A stretch of 64,000 nt of DNA from assembly GCA_023481175.1 (NCBI GenBank), contig JAMCWM010000026.1:124001-188000 (forward strand), given 5' to 3'. The DNA comes from Nitrospirota bacterium (lineage in GTDB: Bacteria > Nitrospirota > Leptospirillia > Leptospirillales > Leptospirillaceae). The position numbers and the translations under genes were made by a program. Shown one piece after another: positions 1 to 8,918 of the stretch; the stretch's first letter is position 1; the number at the start of each line of letters is the position of its first letter. The notes under the pieces are model-generated. The model did no database searches, had not been told where the DNA came from, and saw only the letters and a list, made by a program, of their open reading frames with translations.

Positions 1-490
1 AGGGCATGGTGGGAATCCCCAGGATGGAGGCAATGGCTCCGACCATCGCCATGTTCGTCGCAAGATCTGTTCCCCCGATTTCCCGGGCCATTGTGGTGGC
101 TGGCAGATAATGGATGCGGGCATGACGCTCTTCGAGCTCCCTGACCTCGTCGGGCTGGAGGGCGATCGGGGTGTCCGAGTTGATCAGGACGACGCCGTTC
201 GGTTTGAGTCCGGAGTAGAAGGGCATGGTGTAGGATTTGCCATGAGTGATAACCTGGGGATGGAAAATCATGATGACATTCGGGTAGATGATTTCGCCGA
301 TCTCGTAGATCCTGTCGATGGCGATGCGCACGTAGGATTCAACCGGCGCCATCCGTTTTTCGGATCCGAAGAAGGGCACCAGCGTGCTCTCTCCTCCGTT
401 GATGACCATTCCGTTGCTCAGGATATGGGAGGCCGTGACGACACCCTGTCCCCCGATTCCCGCCATGCGAATGTTGTAGCGCTTGAGCAT
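1..490 (-). CDS. 2-oxoacid:ferredoxin oxidoreductase, gamma subunit (3' end cut by window)
   Basis: This is the gamma subunit of a pyruvate or 2-oxoglutarate:ferredoxin oxidoreductase, part of a cytoplasmic complex that in autotrophs carboxylates acyl-CoA with reduced ferredoxin. The N-terminus reads MLKRYNIRMAGIGGQGV, and the GxGGQG motif is the hallmark of the family; FFGSEKRMAPVESYVR follows and closely matches the second copy at 42224. The start is the ATG at 490, preceded by AAGGAG seven bases upstream. The reading frame is open to position 1, so about 160 of roughly 230 residues are seen. It is the third gene of an alpha-beta-gamma operon reading leftward. A small ferredoxin-like delta subunit, as found in the second cluster, may lie just outside the window. 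The substrate cannot be told from sequence alone. Confidence 0.9.
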   Translation of the reverse strand, partial: MLKRYNIRMAGIGGQGVVTASHILSNGMVINGGESTLVPFFGSEKRMAPVESYVRIAIDRIYEIGEIIYPNVIMIFHPQVITHGKSYTMPFYSGLKPNGVVLINSDTPIALQPDEVRELEERHARIHYLPATTMAREIGGTDLATNMAMVGAIASILGIPTMP

Positions 491-547
491 GAGTTTTCTC
501 CTTGATTGGCGGGGCCAGAGACTGGCCCCGCCGGATTTTCGCAGTCC

Positions 548-1411
548 TTATTTCTTGACCTTTTTCGATGTGTCGATGGAGTCGAGGTAGGCCTTCGCCT
601 CGTCGGAGATGATCTCCATGAATCCGTAACGCTTGGATTCGATCTCCCGGGCATCATCGAGGACCTTGGGAGTCGGAATCGCGTATTCGATGTTGCAGGA
701 GGTATAGGCCTGGATAAAGGTCGGTCCCACTTCCCTGGCGATCAGGACGGCTTTGCGGACCACCGAGGCCACGCGCGTCGGGTTGGTGGGGGTGAGACGG
801 GCGATATAGGCCACTCCGGAGGTCTGGGCAAGCCCGATCATGTCCATCTTTTCGAACATCTTGCCTTTAGGAGCCATCTTGAGAAGCGCTCCCCTTTCGG
901 TCATTCCGCTTTCCTGGCCGCCGGTGTTTCCATAGACTTCGTTGTCGAGCATGATGGTCGTGAATCGCTCCTTCCGGAACCAGGAGTGCATGACCGCGCT
1001 GAAGCCAATGTCGGCCAGGCCACCGTCGCCCGCCATGACGACCACATCCTTGGCCTGGTCTTTGAAGCGGACTTCGAGCCCTCGCTTCAAGCCAGACGCA
1101 ACGGCGTTGGTGTCGCCGTAGTTGCCGTATATAAAGGGAATGGATGTCTGTGTGAGAGCAAGTCGCCCGCATCCGGCCGTACCGATCAGGACGGTGTGTT
1201 CCGGATTGGGGAGTCCCACCATGGTCAGACGGATGAAAAGGGTCATGGCGCACCCGGCACACATGGGATGTTCTTCGAGGACCTCCTTGAAGGAGCCCAT
1301 TTCCGAGACCTTTTTCTGTTTACCGTAGGGGCCGCGTTCCACGAGGTCCACGTATTCCTTGGTCATGTACTTTTCCCATCCGGGAGTGATCGAAATATTC
1401 TTGAGGCTCAT
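548..1411 (-). CDS. 2-oxoacid:ferredoxin oxidoreductase, beta (TPP-binding) subunit
   Basis: This subunit binds thiamine pyrophosphate and usually one 4Fe-4S cluster. The CAGC motif near residue 50, TAGCG near 80, and a later SCN cysteine are candidate cluster ligands. The AGDGGLADIG stretch followed by YGNTGGQESG is the TPP/Mg signature. A TTG at 1423 would add four residues, but the ATG at 1411 has GGAG six bases upstream and is preferred, giving 287 residues. The next gene (gamma) starts 57 bases downstream and the alpha gene ends 87 bases upstream, so the three form one operon. It is about as long as its paralogue at 41315 and shares the HSWFRKE/QSWFRKE block. Whether it serves pyruvate or 2-oxoglutarate is unresolved. 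Confidence 0.92.
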   Translation of the reverse strand: MSLKNISITPGWEKYMTKEYVDLVERGPYGKQKKVSEMGSFKEVLEEHPMCAGCAMTLFIRLTMVGLPNPEHTVLIGTAGCGRLALTQTSIPFIYGNYGDTNAVASGLKRGLEVRFKDQAKDVVVMAGDGGLADIGFSAVMHSWFRKERFTTIMLDNEVYGNTGGQESGMTERGALLKMAPKGKMFEKMDMIGLAQTSGVAYIARLTPTNPTRVASVVRKAVLIAREVGPTFIQAYTSCNIEYAIPTPKVLDDAREIESKRYGFMEIISDEAKAYLDSIDTSKKVKK

Positions 1412-1498
1412 GGTCGACTCCAATATGTCCTGGTTATGTGTCGTTATCGTCTTCTCCGCAACGATCGGGCCGCCGCGGATGAGTGTCCCATATCTAGT

Positions 1499-2734
1499 CT
1501 AGAATACGAATTTCTTGTCCGGAAAGATGGTCTGGAGGATCATTTCAGTGGGCATCGACATTCCTCCGTACACTCTCGGACCAGGAACGATTTCGGCCTT
1601 GCAATGGCCGTAGAGGGCCGTCACGATTTCGCGGTGGAGCCACCCCATATAATTGAATTCAGGGACGAGAATGCGCTTTGCATGCTTGCATGCCGCTCGC
1701 AGTTCCGGGGTGGGGAAGGGCCGGATGGAGCGGACCTTGATGAGCCCCACCTTGGTGTTGTGCTCTTCCTCCGCCTGGCGGACGGCTTCGCGAGACTGGG
1801 AAACGGCGCTTCCGGAGGCGATCAGCATGATTTCCGCATCGGGGTTCACGACCTCGATCAGTCCTCCCATGTACTTGTTGATGTAGCGCCGGGCCCGCTC
1901 GTTGGCGGCCCAGACCTCCTGCTGCCAGGAGGCATGGACCTGATAGCTGATGAAGTTGCTTTTCTGGATCGGCGCGTCACGGGAAAGACGTGCCGGCGGA
2001 TTTTCGTTGTCCATCGCCGGGACGGCTTCGGCATAGGGATCCCTGGGCTGAAGCTTGATATCCTTCGAGGGGAGATTCACATATCCCCGGGCGTGGGTGA
2101 CAAAGAAGCCATCGACGGCCACCGCCACCGGGAGGGTGACTTCCGGACGTTCCGAGATGATGAAGGCCTTCATGGTGTAGTCGAAGAAATCCTGCTGGTT
2201 TTCTCCGTGGAGGAGGATGATTCCGCAGTTCAGAAGATAGGCCAGCTCGACGTTGTCCGGCTGGATGGCCAAGGGGGCATTCACCACCCGGCACATGATG
2301 AGGAGTACGGCGGGAATCCGGCCACCCGGCCAGGATGCGATCACTTCCATGCCCCGCATGAGTCCCGGACCTGCCGTGGCGGTCATGGACCGGGCTCCGG
2401 CCCGGGAGGAGCCGGCGATCGCGGACATCACGCCGATTTCTTCCTCTCCCCGGTAGTATTCCTTGACATATCCTTCCGCCCAGAGGGATCCGACCTGCTG
2501 CATGGTTTCGCTCTGGGGGGTAATGGGGTAGGAGATGGCCACATCGACATTGGAGCGGCGGATCGCCTCCTTTGCCGCCTCCGAACCCGTTATGAAGGCT
2601 CGTTCGCGGGGGGCTTCGAAGAACATGTATTCAGGGGTCACGACCTTCTGGCGGTCCCCTGCGGTCAGTTCGACCTCCTTCGTCTCCGCCGGCTTTTCTG
2701 CCGTGACGTCCTTAACTCCTGCCGAATCAGACAT
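1499..2734 (-). CDS. 2-oxoacid:ferredoxin oxidoreductase, alpha subunit
   Basis: The 411-residue protein carries the pyrimidine-binding domain (SYPITPQSETM near residue 68), the TATAGPGL block near residue 118, and a C-terminal transketolase-type domain (SRDAP to the end). An N-terminal extension of about 45 charged residues precedes the conserved core and is longer than in the paralogue at 40102. The start ATG has AAGGAG just upstream. It is the first gene of the leftward operon alpha-beta-gamma. In families described from Hydrogenobacter and other reductive-TCA organisms such five-gene or four-gene enzymes act as pyruvate or 2-oxoglutarate synthases. The role in carbon fixation is inferred from that knowledge and the PEP carboxylase at 13979. 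Confidence 0.92.
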   Translation of the reverse strand: MSDSAGVKDVTAEKPAETKEVELTAGDRQKVVTPEYMFFEAPRERAFITGSEAAKEAIRRSNVDVAISYPITPQSETMQQVGSLWAEGYVKEYYRGEEEIGVMSAIAGSSRAGARSMTATAGPGLMRGMEVIASWPGGRIPAVLLIMCRVVNAPLAIQPDNVELAYLLNCGIILLHGENQQDFFDYTMKAFIISERPEVTLPVAVAVDGFFVTHARGYVNLPSKDIKLQPRDPYAEAVPAMDNENPPARLSRDAPIQKSNFISYQVHASWQQEVWAANERARRYINKYMGGLIEVVNPDAEIMLIASGSAVSQSREAVRQAEEEHNTKVGLIKVRSIRPFPTPELRAACKHAKRILVPEFNYMGWLHREIVTALYGHCKAEIVPGPRVYGGMSMPTEMILQTIFPDKKFVF

Positions 2735-2905
2735 TGAAAGACTCCTTAGGTGAGGATAGTTTTATAGAAAGTGCCGGACAGATATCCGAAAAAAGTCCGA
2801 CAGGTCCGGGGGCTGGTGAGGTGCGCTCCGGTCCCCCGCTCCCTTCGTTTCAGCCGCTTAAGGCAAAGAGGGAGCCCAACTTCGAAACAGTCACGATTTC
2901 CCAAT

Positions 2906-2935
2906 ACACTACCATCAGTTTCCGAATCAAGTCAA
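2906..2935 (-). promoter_or_regulatory. Candidate sigma70-type promoter for the first oxidoreductase operon
   Basis: On the minus strand TTGACT (2930-2935) is followed after 18 bases by TAGTGT (2906-2911). The -35 box is good and the -10 box weak. It would give a leader of about 165 bases that contains CCGGAC/GTCCGG inverted repeats (2774-2779 and 2804-2809). The remaining space between 2735 and 2955 holds no gene. Confidence 0.3.
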
Positions 2936-2955
2936 ACGGGGAGATCCGGCAAATG

Positions 2956-3567
2956 CTACTCCGCGTGTTCATCGAGGCCGGCGGCGAGCTCATGACGAAA
3001 TTCCTCCGGGATGTTGACCGCCTTCGTTTCGTCCCAGCTCCAGTCGGACCGGGCCGGCGAATTCTTTTCTCTCATGTGCTCGATGTGGGCCTTCCCTTCC
3101 GGGGTGTTTCCCCACGGGGTCACGGACCGCTCCTTGAGAACTTTCTCGATCCGGTCCAGCAAGGCCTCGAAACGGGAGGGATCCCGGACATCGAAGTTCT
3201 CGCAGGAGGAATGGGAACGGTCACCGTCGGCAAGAACAACGACTAGCCCTCCGCGGCTTCTTTCGGCATCGAGATGGGCGAGGACCGCTTCGAGGCGTGA
3301 TTGCGGTACCCCGGCAAGAATGGAGATGCCCGGAGAAAAGGTCATCGTGTCGAGGGGCTTCCAGTCGGGAATGTGGCCCTGGTCCAGTCCGGGAACAAGC
3401 TCCCGAAGTTTTGATAAAAGGCGCTTGCGGACCGGGTCGGTGTCGTTCCATCCCCATTGCTGGCTGGAGCCCAGGTAAAGCGTGGGTCGCTCCCGCGTCA
3501 GGAGCTCCCGGACAAGCCTGTCAGTATCCGGGGTCGAAGGATGTTTTCGGGTGTCATTGTGGTCCAT
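2956..3567 (-). CDS. Hypothetical protein, 203 aa
   Basis: I do not recognise this protein. It is soluble, charged and has no signal peptide or membrane segment. Residues about 70-115 (DTMTFSPGISILAGVPQ, then GGLVVVLADGD) look like a Rossmann-type alternation of strands and helices, ending in an acidic loop. It contains one cysteine and no obvious metal site. It is 166 bases downstream of the Hyf-like operon on the same strand and could be its last gene, but the gap contains a small CCGGA-TTCG-TCCGG hairpin (3604-3617) and may hold its own promoter. AAGGAG lies 12 bases before the ATG. No function is proposed. Confidence 0.6.
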   Translation of the reverse strand: MDHNDTRKHPSTPDTDRLVRELLTRERPTLYLGSSQQWGWNDTDPVRKRLLSKLRELVPGLDQGHIPDWKPLDTMTFSPGISILAGVPQSRLEAVLAHLDAERSRGGLVVVLADGDRSHSSCENFDVRDPSRFEALLDRIEKVLKERSVTPWGNTPEGKAHIEHMREKNSPARSDWSWDETKAVNIPEEFRHELAAGLDEHAE

Positions 3568-3733
3568 GGGTCGAGGCCACTCCTTTCGGGTGTTCGGGTG
3601 TTTCCGGACGAATCCGGTATAGGGGAGGATCTCTCACGTTCCTTTTCCATGAGGTAGTCTATTGATCCTACGATGGGGCAGAGTGTGAACGCAACAGGGG
3701 AAGGGGAGTCCCTGGCATTTCCCGGAAAGAGGA

Positions 3734-4228
3734 TCACTCGGGGGCGTGAAGGGGGGAACGGAAGATCCGCTCCAGTGCCTCGAGGAGGTCGTCAGGCGAT
3801 GGCGGACAGCCCGGAAGGTGAAGGTCGACGGGAACTACCGAATCGACCCCTCCCAGAACGGCGTAGCTGTCCCGGAAGATTCCTCCGTTCAGGGCACAGT
3901 CTCCGACGGCCAGGACCTTCTTCGGGCAGGGAACGGCGTCGTGGCTCCGGAGAAGGGCCTCCTTCATGGCCAAGGTCACGGGACCGGTGACGAGGAGAAC
4001 GTCGGCATGGCGGGGGGAGGGGACAAACTTCACGCCTCTTGCGGAGAGGGCGTAATAGGGGTTTTCCAGGGCTGTGAGTTCGAGTTCGCATCCGTTGCAG
4101 GAACCGGCATCGACATGGCGAATGGCCAGGCTTTTCTCGAATCCCGGGGGAGAGGTCGGAGATCGGGGCCCGTCCTTTTTTTCGGTCAGGATGCCGGTCC
4201 GGAAAATTTTCCGGAGAAGTTTCCACAT
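3734..4228 (-). CDS. hyfI: NuoB/HyfI-like small subunit of a group 4 hydrogenase-related complex
   Basis: This is the subunit that carries the proximal 4Fe-4S cluster (N2-type) next to the large subunit. Four ligand cysteines are in place: C44 and C47 in SCNGCE, C111 in GDCALNGG, and C141 in GCPPSP. The length of 164 residues is typical of NuoB/HycG/HyfI. It has a strong AAAGGAGG site and starts 15 bases after the large-subunit gene stops. It is the last gene of the set hyfB-C-E-F-G-I. The intact cluster site contrasts with the missing nickel ligands of the partner subunit, so the complex probably still moves electrons. The name is by homology to E. coli Hyf; it is not evidence for hydrogenase activity. 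Confidence 0.9.
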   Translation of the reverse strand: MWKLLRKIFRTGILTEKKDGPRSPTSPPGFEKSLAIRHVDAGSCNGCELELTALENPYYALSARGVKFVPSPRHADVLLVTGPVTLAMKEALLRSHDAVPCPKKVLAVGDCALNGGIFRDSYAVLGGVDSVVPVDLHLPGCPPSPDDLLEALERIFRSPLHAPE

Positions 4229-4243
4229 GACGTACGGCCTCCT

Positions 4244-5803
4244 TTAGAGGTCATTGCCGCTGTAACTCAGGTTGAAGGACTTGTTGATCAGGGGGAAATC
4301 CGCCACGAGGTTCCCCGGGACGGCCATTTCCAGGGCCGGCCACAGAAGGGCGGAGGGATCCTGGAGGTGGGCCGCCTCGATGATTCCGTGGGGGGCCAGA
4401 CGGACCCAGGCCAGAACTTCTCCCCTCGATCCCTCAACGATGCCCAGCCCTTCGGAAGGGCCGGAATTGTCGGGCAGGGATTCCGCGATGGAGTGTTCGG
4501 GGAGGTGTTCGAGAAGGGCCCGTGAAAAGGACAGCGACTCCTGGATTTCGAGAAACCTGATCCGGACACGGGCGGCGACGTCTCCCGTGTGGGCAAGCGC
4601 CAGGGCCGGGGGAAAGCGCCGGTAGGGATCTCCTCCATGGTCGGCCCGGAGATCCCAGGCCTGGGCACTGGCCCGGCCGACAACCCCGCCCAAGCCAAGC
4701 CGATGGGCGACTTCGGGAAGAAGGACGCCCGTGTTCTGGAAGCGGTCCTGGAGGCCGCCATGGTCGTCGAAAATCTTTTGGAGTTCGAGGATTTCCTCCG
4801 TGAGTCTCCTGTTTTCCTCCAGCAGATCCAAAATGGCCTCATCCTCCAGGGAGGTCCGGACACCGCCCGGTATGACCAGGTCGAAAAGAAGGCGGATGCC
4901 GAAATGCTGCCGATTATTCCGGAGGAGATTCTCCCTGAGAAGGCCGAACTGTGACAGGGCAAAGGCCAGTCCGGCATCGTTTCCGATGGCACCCAGGTCC
5001 CCCATGTGATTGGCGATCCGTTCCCGTTCGAGAAGCAGGGCCCTGAGAGAGCGGACACCGGCGGACGGGGAAAAGTCCAGGGCCTGCTCGACACCCTGGG
5101 CGTAGGCGATGGAGAAGGCCACCGTGGAGTCTCCGGATATGCGGGCGGCCAGACGGGCCCCCCAGGAGATGCCCCGATTCCGGAACAGACTGTCCACCCC
5201 CTTGTGGGTGTACCCCAGAAGCTCTTCGAGGCGGAGAACCTTTTCTCCCACCACCTGAAAACGGAAATGTCCGGGTTCGATAATTCCCGCATGGACCGGT
5301 CCCACGGGAATCTCATGGACCCCCGGTCCGGTGACCCGCACAAAGGGGTAGTCCGATCTTCCGGCCTCCGGGTTTTCCGGGACGGGGGAGCCGGGGGGGA
5401 GCGTCAGGGGGGGGACGGCCCAAAGGTCGTGTCCGATCCAGGGACGGAGGTCTTCCAGCCCTTCCGGCGTATATCCGAAAAGATCCCGGACGGTCCGTTC
5501 GAAGCGGTTTGCTGCCGGAATGAACGGAGAGAGGGAGGGAAAACTCCGGGGAATCTCCCCCTCCGGCAACGGAAGGACGAGGACAAACAGGCCCTCTCTC
5601 AGGAGAAAGGCCGCCAGGATTTGCGGTCCGGGATCCCCGGTCGCCCACAGTCCAAGAAAACGCCCTCCCGACGATTCCAGGATCCGGGCCTGTTCGAGAT
5701 AGCCTTCGGCTGTCTTCTGGGGGAAAAGAGCGCGGGGGATCCCGTCCTCGCGTGGGATGAGGCAGAGTCCGGGGGGTGGCCGCCGCGTGATTCTACCGTC
5801 CAT
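4244..5803 (-). CDS. hyfG: NuoCD/HyfG-like large subunit lacking NiFe-binding cysteines (Ehr type)
   Basis: The 519-residue protein fuses a NuoC-like 30-kDa domain (about 1-150, including RFERTVRDLFGYTPEG) with a NuoD/hydrogenase-large-subunit domain (about 165-519). In true group 4 hydrogenases the first motif is RxCGxC and the last is DPCxxC. Here the first position reads ARISGDST (near residue 222) and the C-terminus reads KSFNLSYSGNDL, so all four nickel-binding cysteines are absent. GYTHKGVDSL and the GPVHAG block are otherwise conserved. Such cysteine-less relatives are known as energy-converting hydrogenase-related (Ehr) complexes, and Complex I NuoD is similarly nickel-free. It overlaps the upstream antiporter-like gene by 11 bases. 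The electron acceptor or donor is unknown. Confidence 0.9.
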   Translation of the reverse strand: MDGRITRRPPPGLCLIPREDGIPRALFPQKTAEGYLEQARILESSGGRFLGLWATGDPGPQILAAFLLREGLFVLVLPLPEGEIPRSFPSLSPFIPAANRFERTVRDLFGYTPEGLEDLRPWIGHDLWAVPPLTLPPGSPVPENPEAGRSDYPFVRVTGPGVHEIPVGPVHAGIIEPGHFRFQVVGEKVLRLEELLGYTHKGVDSLFRNRGISWGARLAARISGDSTVAFSIAYAQGVEQALDFSPSAGVRSLRALLLERERIANHMGDLGAIGNDAGLAFALSQFGLLRENLLRNNRQHFGIRLLFDLVIPGGVRTSLEDEAILDLLEENRRLTEEILELQKIFDDHGGLQDRFQNTGVLLPEVAHRLGLGGVVGRASAQAWDLRADHGGDPYRRFPPALALAHTGDVAARVRIRFLEIQESLSFSRALLEHLPEHSIAESLPDNSGPSEGLGIVEGSRGEVLAWVRLAPHGIIEAAHLQDPSALLWPALEMAVPGNLVADFPLINKSFNLSYSGNDL

Positions 5804-7265
5804 GGGTGAGTCCGATCGACAAAAGCGCCGAATGGTAAAGGCGGCCGATTGTTTCCGGAAAGAAAAGCCCGATGAAAAGGGCCAGTCCGTAGTGGATCCA
5901 TACCGGGAAAAATGTCAGGACGTGGGAATGAAGGGGCCGGGGAACCGGATGGCCCGATCCTCCGTTCATTTCCTGGATCCGGCGGAAGATGACCCCGAAG
6001 GTGACAAGAAGAGCCAGGAGGAGGGGGAGAAGGGTCCAGGGGGCCCGGTTTACGGCCGATGACAGGATCATAAATTCGCTGGCGAAGATCGCGAAGGGGG
6101 GGAGGCCCGTGATGGCCAGTCCTCCCACCAGGAGGCCCTTGGCCAGGTCCGGTGTCCTTTCGGCGATATTTCTGATTTCCGGGATTTTCTGGGTGCCGGA
6201 GGTCTGGACGACATGGCCGACCACGAAAAAGATCGCGGACTTGATCAGGCTGTGGGCCGTCATGTGGAGCAGTCCCGCGAAGGTTGCGACCGGTCCTCCC
6301 AAGCCAAAGGCGAACGTTGCGAGCCCCATGTGTTCGATGGAGGAATAGGCGAAGAGACGCTTGATGTCCTTGCGATTCCACATCGACAGGGAGGCCAGAA
6401 GAACCGAAACCAGGCCGAATCCCATGAGGAGATGGGAGGTCAGGGCATTGTGAAGCGATCCGTCTGCCAGGACCTTGACCCTCAGGATGGCGTAAAGGGC
6501 CACATTCAGGAGAAGGCCGGACAGGACGGCCGAAATGGGCGTGGGCCCTTCGGCATGGGCGTCGGGAAGCCAACTGTGGAGAGGAACGAGTCCCACCTTC
6601 GTTCCGTAGCCCACGATGAAAAAGATGAAGGCCAGGCCGATCACGGTGGGCTCGAGGGAGGTCTTGACCGCATCCAGGTGTGTCCAGAGAAGGGCTGTAC
6701 CACCCGGGCCCAGGGTTTTTTCGGAGGCGAAGTAGAGGAGGATCGTCCCGAAGAGGGCCAGGGCGATGCCGACCCCGCAAAGAATGAAGTATTTCCATGC
6801 GGCCTTGACGCTGGCAGGGGTGCGCGTCCAGGCCACCAGGAGGACGGTGGCCAGAGTGGCGCCTTCCAGCGAGACCCAGAGAAGGCCCATGTTGTTGCTG
6901 ACCAGCACGACAAGCATCGTCAGGACGAAGATCTGGTAGAGGGCCAGATAGAGGCGGGTCCGTTTGGGACTCAGGTGGCCGCGGGCCTTTTCGATGGCCA
7001 TGTACCGGAGGGAGAAGAGAGAGGTTGTGGCTCCGACACCTCCGGTGATGACGACAAAGATCGCCGAAAATCCGTCGGAAAACAGCTGCTCGGAGACCCC
7101 GGTGACAGGTCCGGTCGTGAAGACCTGCCGGGCCAGAATCAGGGAGAGCCCGAATGTGAGGAAGGAGATGAGGACATTTGCGTGTGCCGCGCCCCTGCGA
7201 TCTCCGATTGCGCCCAGAACGAGCGCCCCGGCCAGGGGACAGAGGACCGTTGCCAGAAGAATCAA
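5793..7265 (-). CDS. hyfF: HyfF-like antiporter-type membrane subunit (NuoN/M family)
   Basis: This integral membrane protein of 490 residues has about fourteen predicted membrane segments. It contains the ion-channel signatures of Mrp/NuoLMN subunits: a glutamate in SLEGATLATV, GYGTKVGLVPLHSWLPDAH near residue 235, and AYSSIEHMG near 305. The start is TTG, three bases after the hyfE stop, with GGAG overlapping the end of hyfE, which suggests coupled translation. It overlaps hyfG by 11 bases. It probably forms one proton or sodium pathway of the complex together with the HyfB-like subunit. The naming follows gene order with E. coli hyf. Confidence 0.88.
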   Translation of the reverse strand: MILLATVLCPLAGALVLGAIGDRRGAAHANVLISFLTFGLSLILARQVFTTGPVTGVSEQLFSDGFSAIFVVITGGVGATTSLFSLRYMAIEKARGHLSPKRTRLYLALYQIFVLTMLVVLVSNNMGLLWVSLEGATLATVLLVAWTRTPASVKAAWKYFILCGVGIALALFGTILLYFASEKTLGPGGTALLWTHLDAVKTSLEPTVIGLAFIFFIVGYGTKVGLVPLHSWLPDAHAEGPTPISAVLSGLLLNVALYAILRVKVLADGSLHNALTSHLLMGFGLVSVLLASLSMWNRKDIKRLFAYSSIEHMGLATFAFGLGGPVATFAGLLHMTAHSLIKSAIFFVVGHVVQTSGTQKIPEIRNIAERTPDLAKGLLVGGLAITGLPPFAIFASEFMILSSAVNRAPWTLLPLLLALLVTFGVIFRRIQEMNGGSGHPVPRPLHSHVLTFFPVWIHYGLALFIGLFFPETIGRLYHSALLSIGLTHGR

Positions 7266-7268
7266 GGC

Positions 7269-7946
7269 TTACTCCATCGAAGTGGTGTCCATGTGCTTGA
7301 GATCGAGGCTTTCGAAGGTTTCCCGGATCTGGAAAAAGAAGATTCCGAAGACAAAAGTTCCCACGAGGACGTCAAAAGCGACCCCGAGCTCCACGACCAT
7401 AGGCATGCCGTAGGTGGCATTGATGGCGGAGAAGAAGAGCGCATTTTCCATTCCAAGAAATCCGAGGACCTGCGTCAGGGCTTTTCTCCGCGTGATCATC
7501 ATGAGGAAGGAGAGGAGAAGGGAGGCCAGGCCAACCCCGATCAGCCCCTTCGAGACGGTGCTGGCCAATTCCGAAATGGGGGCGGCGAGGGTGAAGGAAA
7601 AGACCACGATGCCAAGCCCCAAAACCATGGTGGAAGGAACATTGACGAGGGCCTCCACCTCTCCCTGGATATGAAGCCTGTCCAGAAGGCGAAACAGGAT
7701 GGCCGGAAGCAGGACGACCTTGAAGGCGAAGGTGAAGAGGGCCGAAAAGAGGAGATGGGATTCGGAGGAGAGGATGGCCACGGCAAGGGTACTGAGCGTC
7801 AGGAGAATTCCCTGGAGTGCGAAGATCCGGACGAGAGAGGTCATGCGCCGCATGGCGAGCATGGCAAAGGCGGAGAGAAGGAGCGCACTGCCCAGGAATC
7901 CGACCAGATGATTGGCCAGAAGGTGCTGTGGAAGGGGAGGGGGCAT
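7269..7946 (-). CDS. hyfE: HyfE-like membrane subunit
   Basis: The 225-residue protein has about six membrane segments in two halves; HyfE is a fusion related to NuoK. Typical features are a short N-terminal lead, the AFKVVLLPAILFRLL stretch near residue 75, and GFLGMENALFFSA near residue 160, where a membrane glutamate is conserved in the NuoK fold. It starts four bases after the hyfC-like gene ends and is followed at once by the TTG of hyfF. It should sit in the membrane arm between the HyfC-like anchor and the antiporter subunits. Confidence 0.82.
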   Translation of the reverse strand: MPPPLPQHLLANHLVGFLGSALLLSAFAMLAMRRMTSLVRIFALQGILLTLSTLAVAILSSESHLLFSALFTFAFKVVLLPAILFRLLDRLHIQGEVEALVNVPSTMVLGLGIVVFSFTLAAPISELASTVSKGLIGVGLASLLLSFLMMITRRKALTQVLGFLGMENALFFSAINATYGMPMVVELGVAFDVLVGTFVFGIFFFQIRETFESLDLKHMDTTSME

Positions 7947-7949
7947 GCG

Positions 7950-8918
7950 CTAGACCTCGAGGACGAAGTGGATGAGGAAGCCCATGCTCGCCAGGAGGTA
8001 AGCCAGGGCCGTGAACTCGGGAACACGAAAAATGCGGAGCTTTGCAAAAAGGGTCTCGATCACGGCCAGGGCCCCTCCGGCCACGAGGAGCTTCAGGGAA
8101 AGAATCAGGATGCCTCCGGCCAGGGCGCCGGGAGAGAGAACGCCGGGCAGACCCGCCGGAAAAAAGAAGTCGATCCCGATGAGAAGGTAGAGAAGAAGTT
8201 TGAGCTGAGCCGCCCACTCCATCATGGCCAGGAGAGGTCCGGAATATTCCAGGATCATCGCCTCGTGGATCATGGTGAGTTCGAGGTGGGTCGCCGGGTT
8301 GTCGATGGGAAGACGTCCGTTCTCCGCCAGGAAGACGAGAATGAAGGCCAGGAGGGCAAAGAGAAGGCTCGGATGGAACGGGTCGGCGGAGTCAAGAAAA
8401 GAGTGAATGATGGCCGGAAGCGAGGTCGACCGCGACCAGAGGGAGGCCGTGAACAGGATCATGAGCGTGGCGGGTTCCGCCAGAAATCCGACCATCATTT
8501 CCCGCCGGCCTCCCAGGTCCCCGAAGGGGGTGCCGGCATCCATGGCCCCGAAGGCCATCATCATCCGGGCCAGGGAAAAAAGCCCGACGAGGACCACCGC
8601 ATCGGCCACGGGAGCGAGCGGCGGGTCGGTGTTGAGAAAGGGAATGAAAAGGGTGCTGGCGGCGAGGGTTCCAAAAACCACATAGGGGACGGCCCGGAAG
8701 AGAAAGGATGTTCCCTCCGGAAGGAGGGTTTCCTTCCGGAAAAGGCGGGCCAGGTCTCTCCATGGCTGAAGGATCCCTGCCGGAGAACGGTTCGAGAGGA
8801 CGGCCCGGACGGCTCCGACCCATCCGGCCAGGAGCGGGGCTCCGAGAAGGGCCAGGAGAAGCTGGGCCCCCTCGAGAAAGGTCCCATGTCCTGGGGAAAA
8901 GAGGTTTACACCATCCAT
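7950..8918 (-). CDS. hyfC: HyfC/NuoH-like membrane anchor subunit
   Basis: The 322-residue protein is the NuoH-family subunit that links the soluble redox arm to the membrane. Diagnostic motifs are ENGRLPIDNPATHLELTMIHE (near 200-220; the E of the last triplet is conserved) and the earlier GRREMMVGFLAEPATLM loop. I chose the ATG at 8918 because the longer open frame upstream is the antisense reading of hyfB. The start overlaps the hyfB stop by 13 bases (RWMV-stop), which implies coupling. It carries about eight membrane segments. Confidence 0.9.
   Translation of the reverse strand: MDGVNLFSPGHGTFLEGAQLLLALLGAPLLAGWVGAVRAVLSNRSPAGILQPWRDLARLFRKETLLPEGTSFLFRAVPYVVFGTLAASTLFIPFLNTDPPLAPVADAVVLVGLFSLARMMMAFGAMDAGTPFGDLGGRREMMVGFLAEPATLMILFTASLWSRSTSLPAIIHSFLDSADPFHPSLLFALLAFILVFLAENGRLPIDNPATHLELTMIHEAMILEYSGPLLAMMEWAAQLKLLLYLLIGIDFFFPAGLPGVLSPGALAGGILILSLKLLVAGGALAVIETLFAKLRIFRVPEFTALAYLLASMGFLIHFVLEV

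Noticed and set aside
506-2737. Long plus-strand open frame over the first oxidoreductase operon
   Set aside because: It is the antisense reading of the beta and alpha genes; no homology, and histidine/glycine-rich composition typical of shadow frames.
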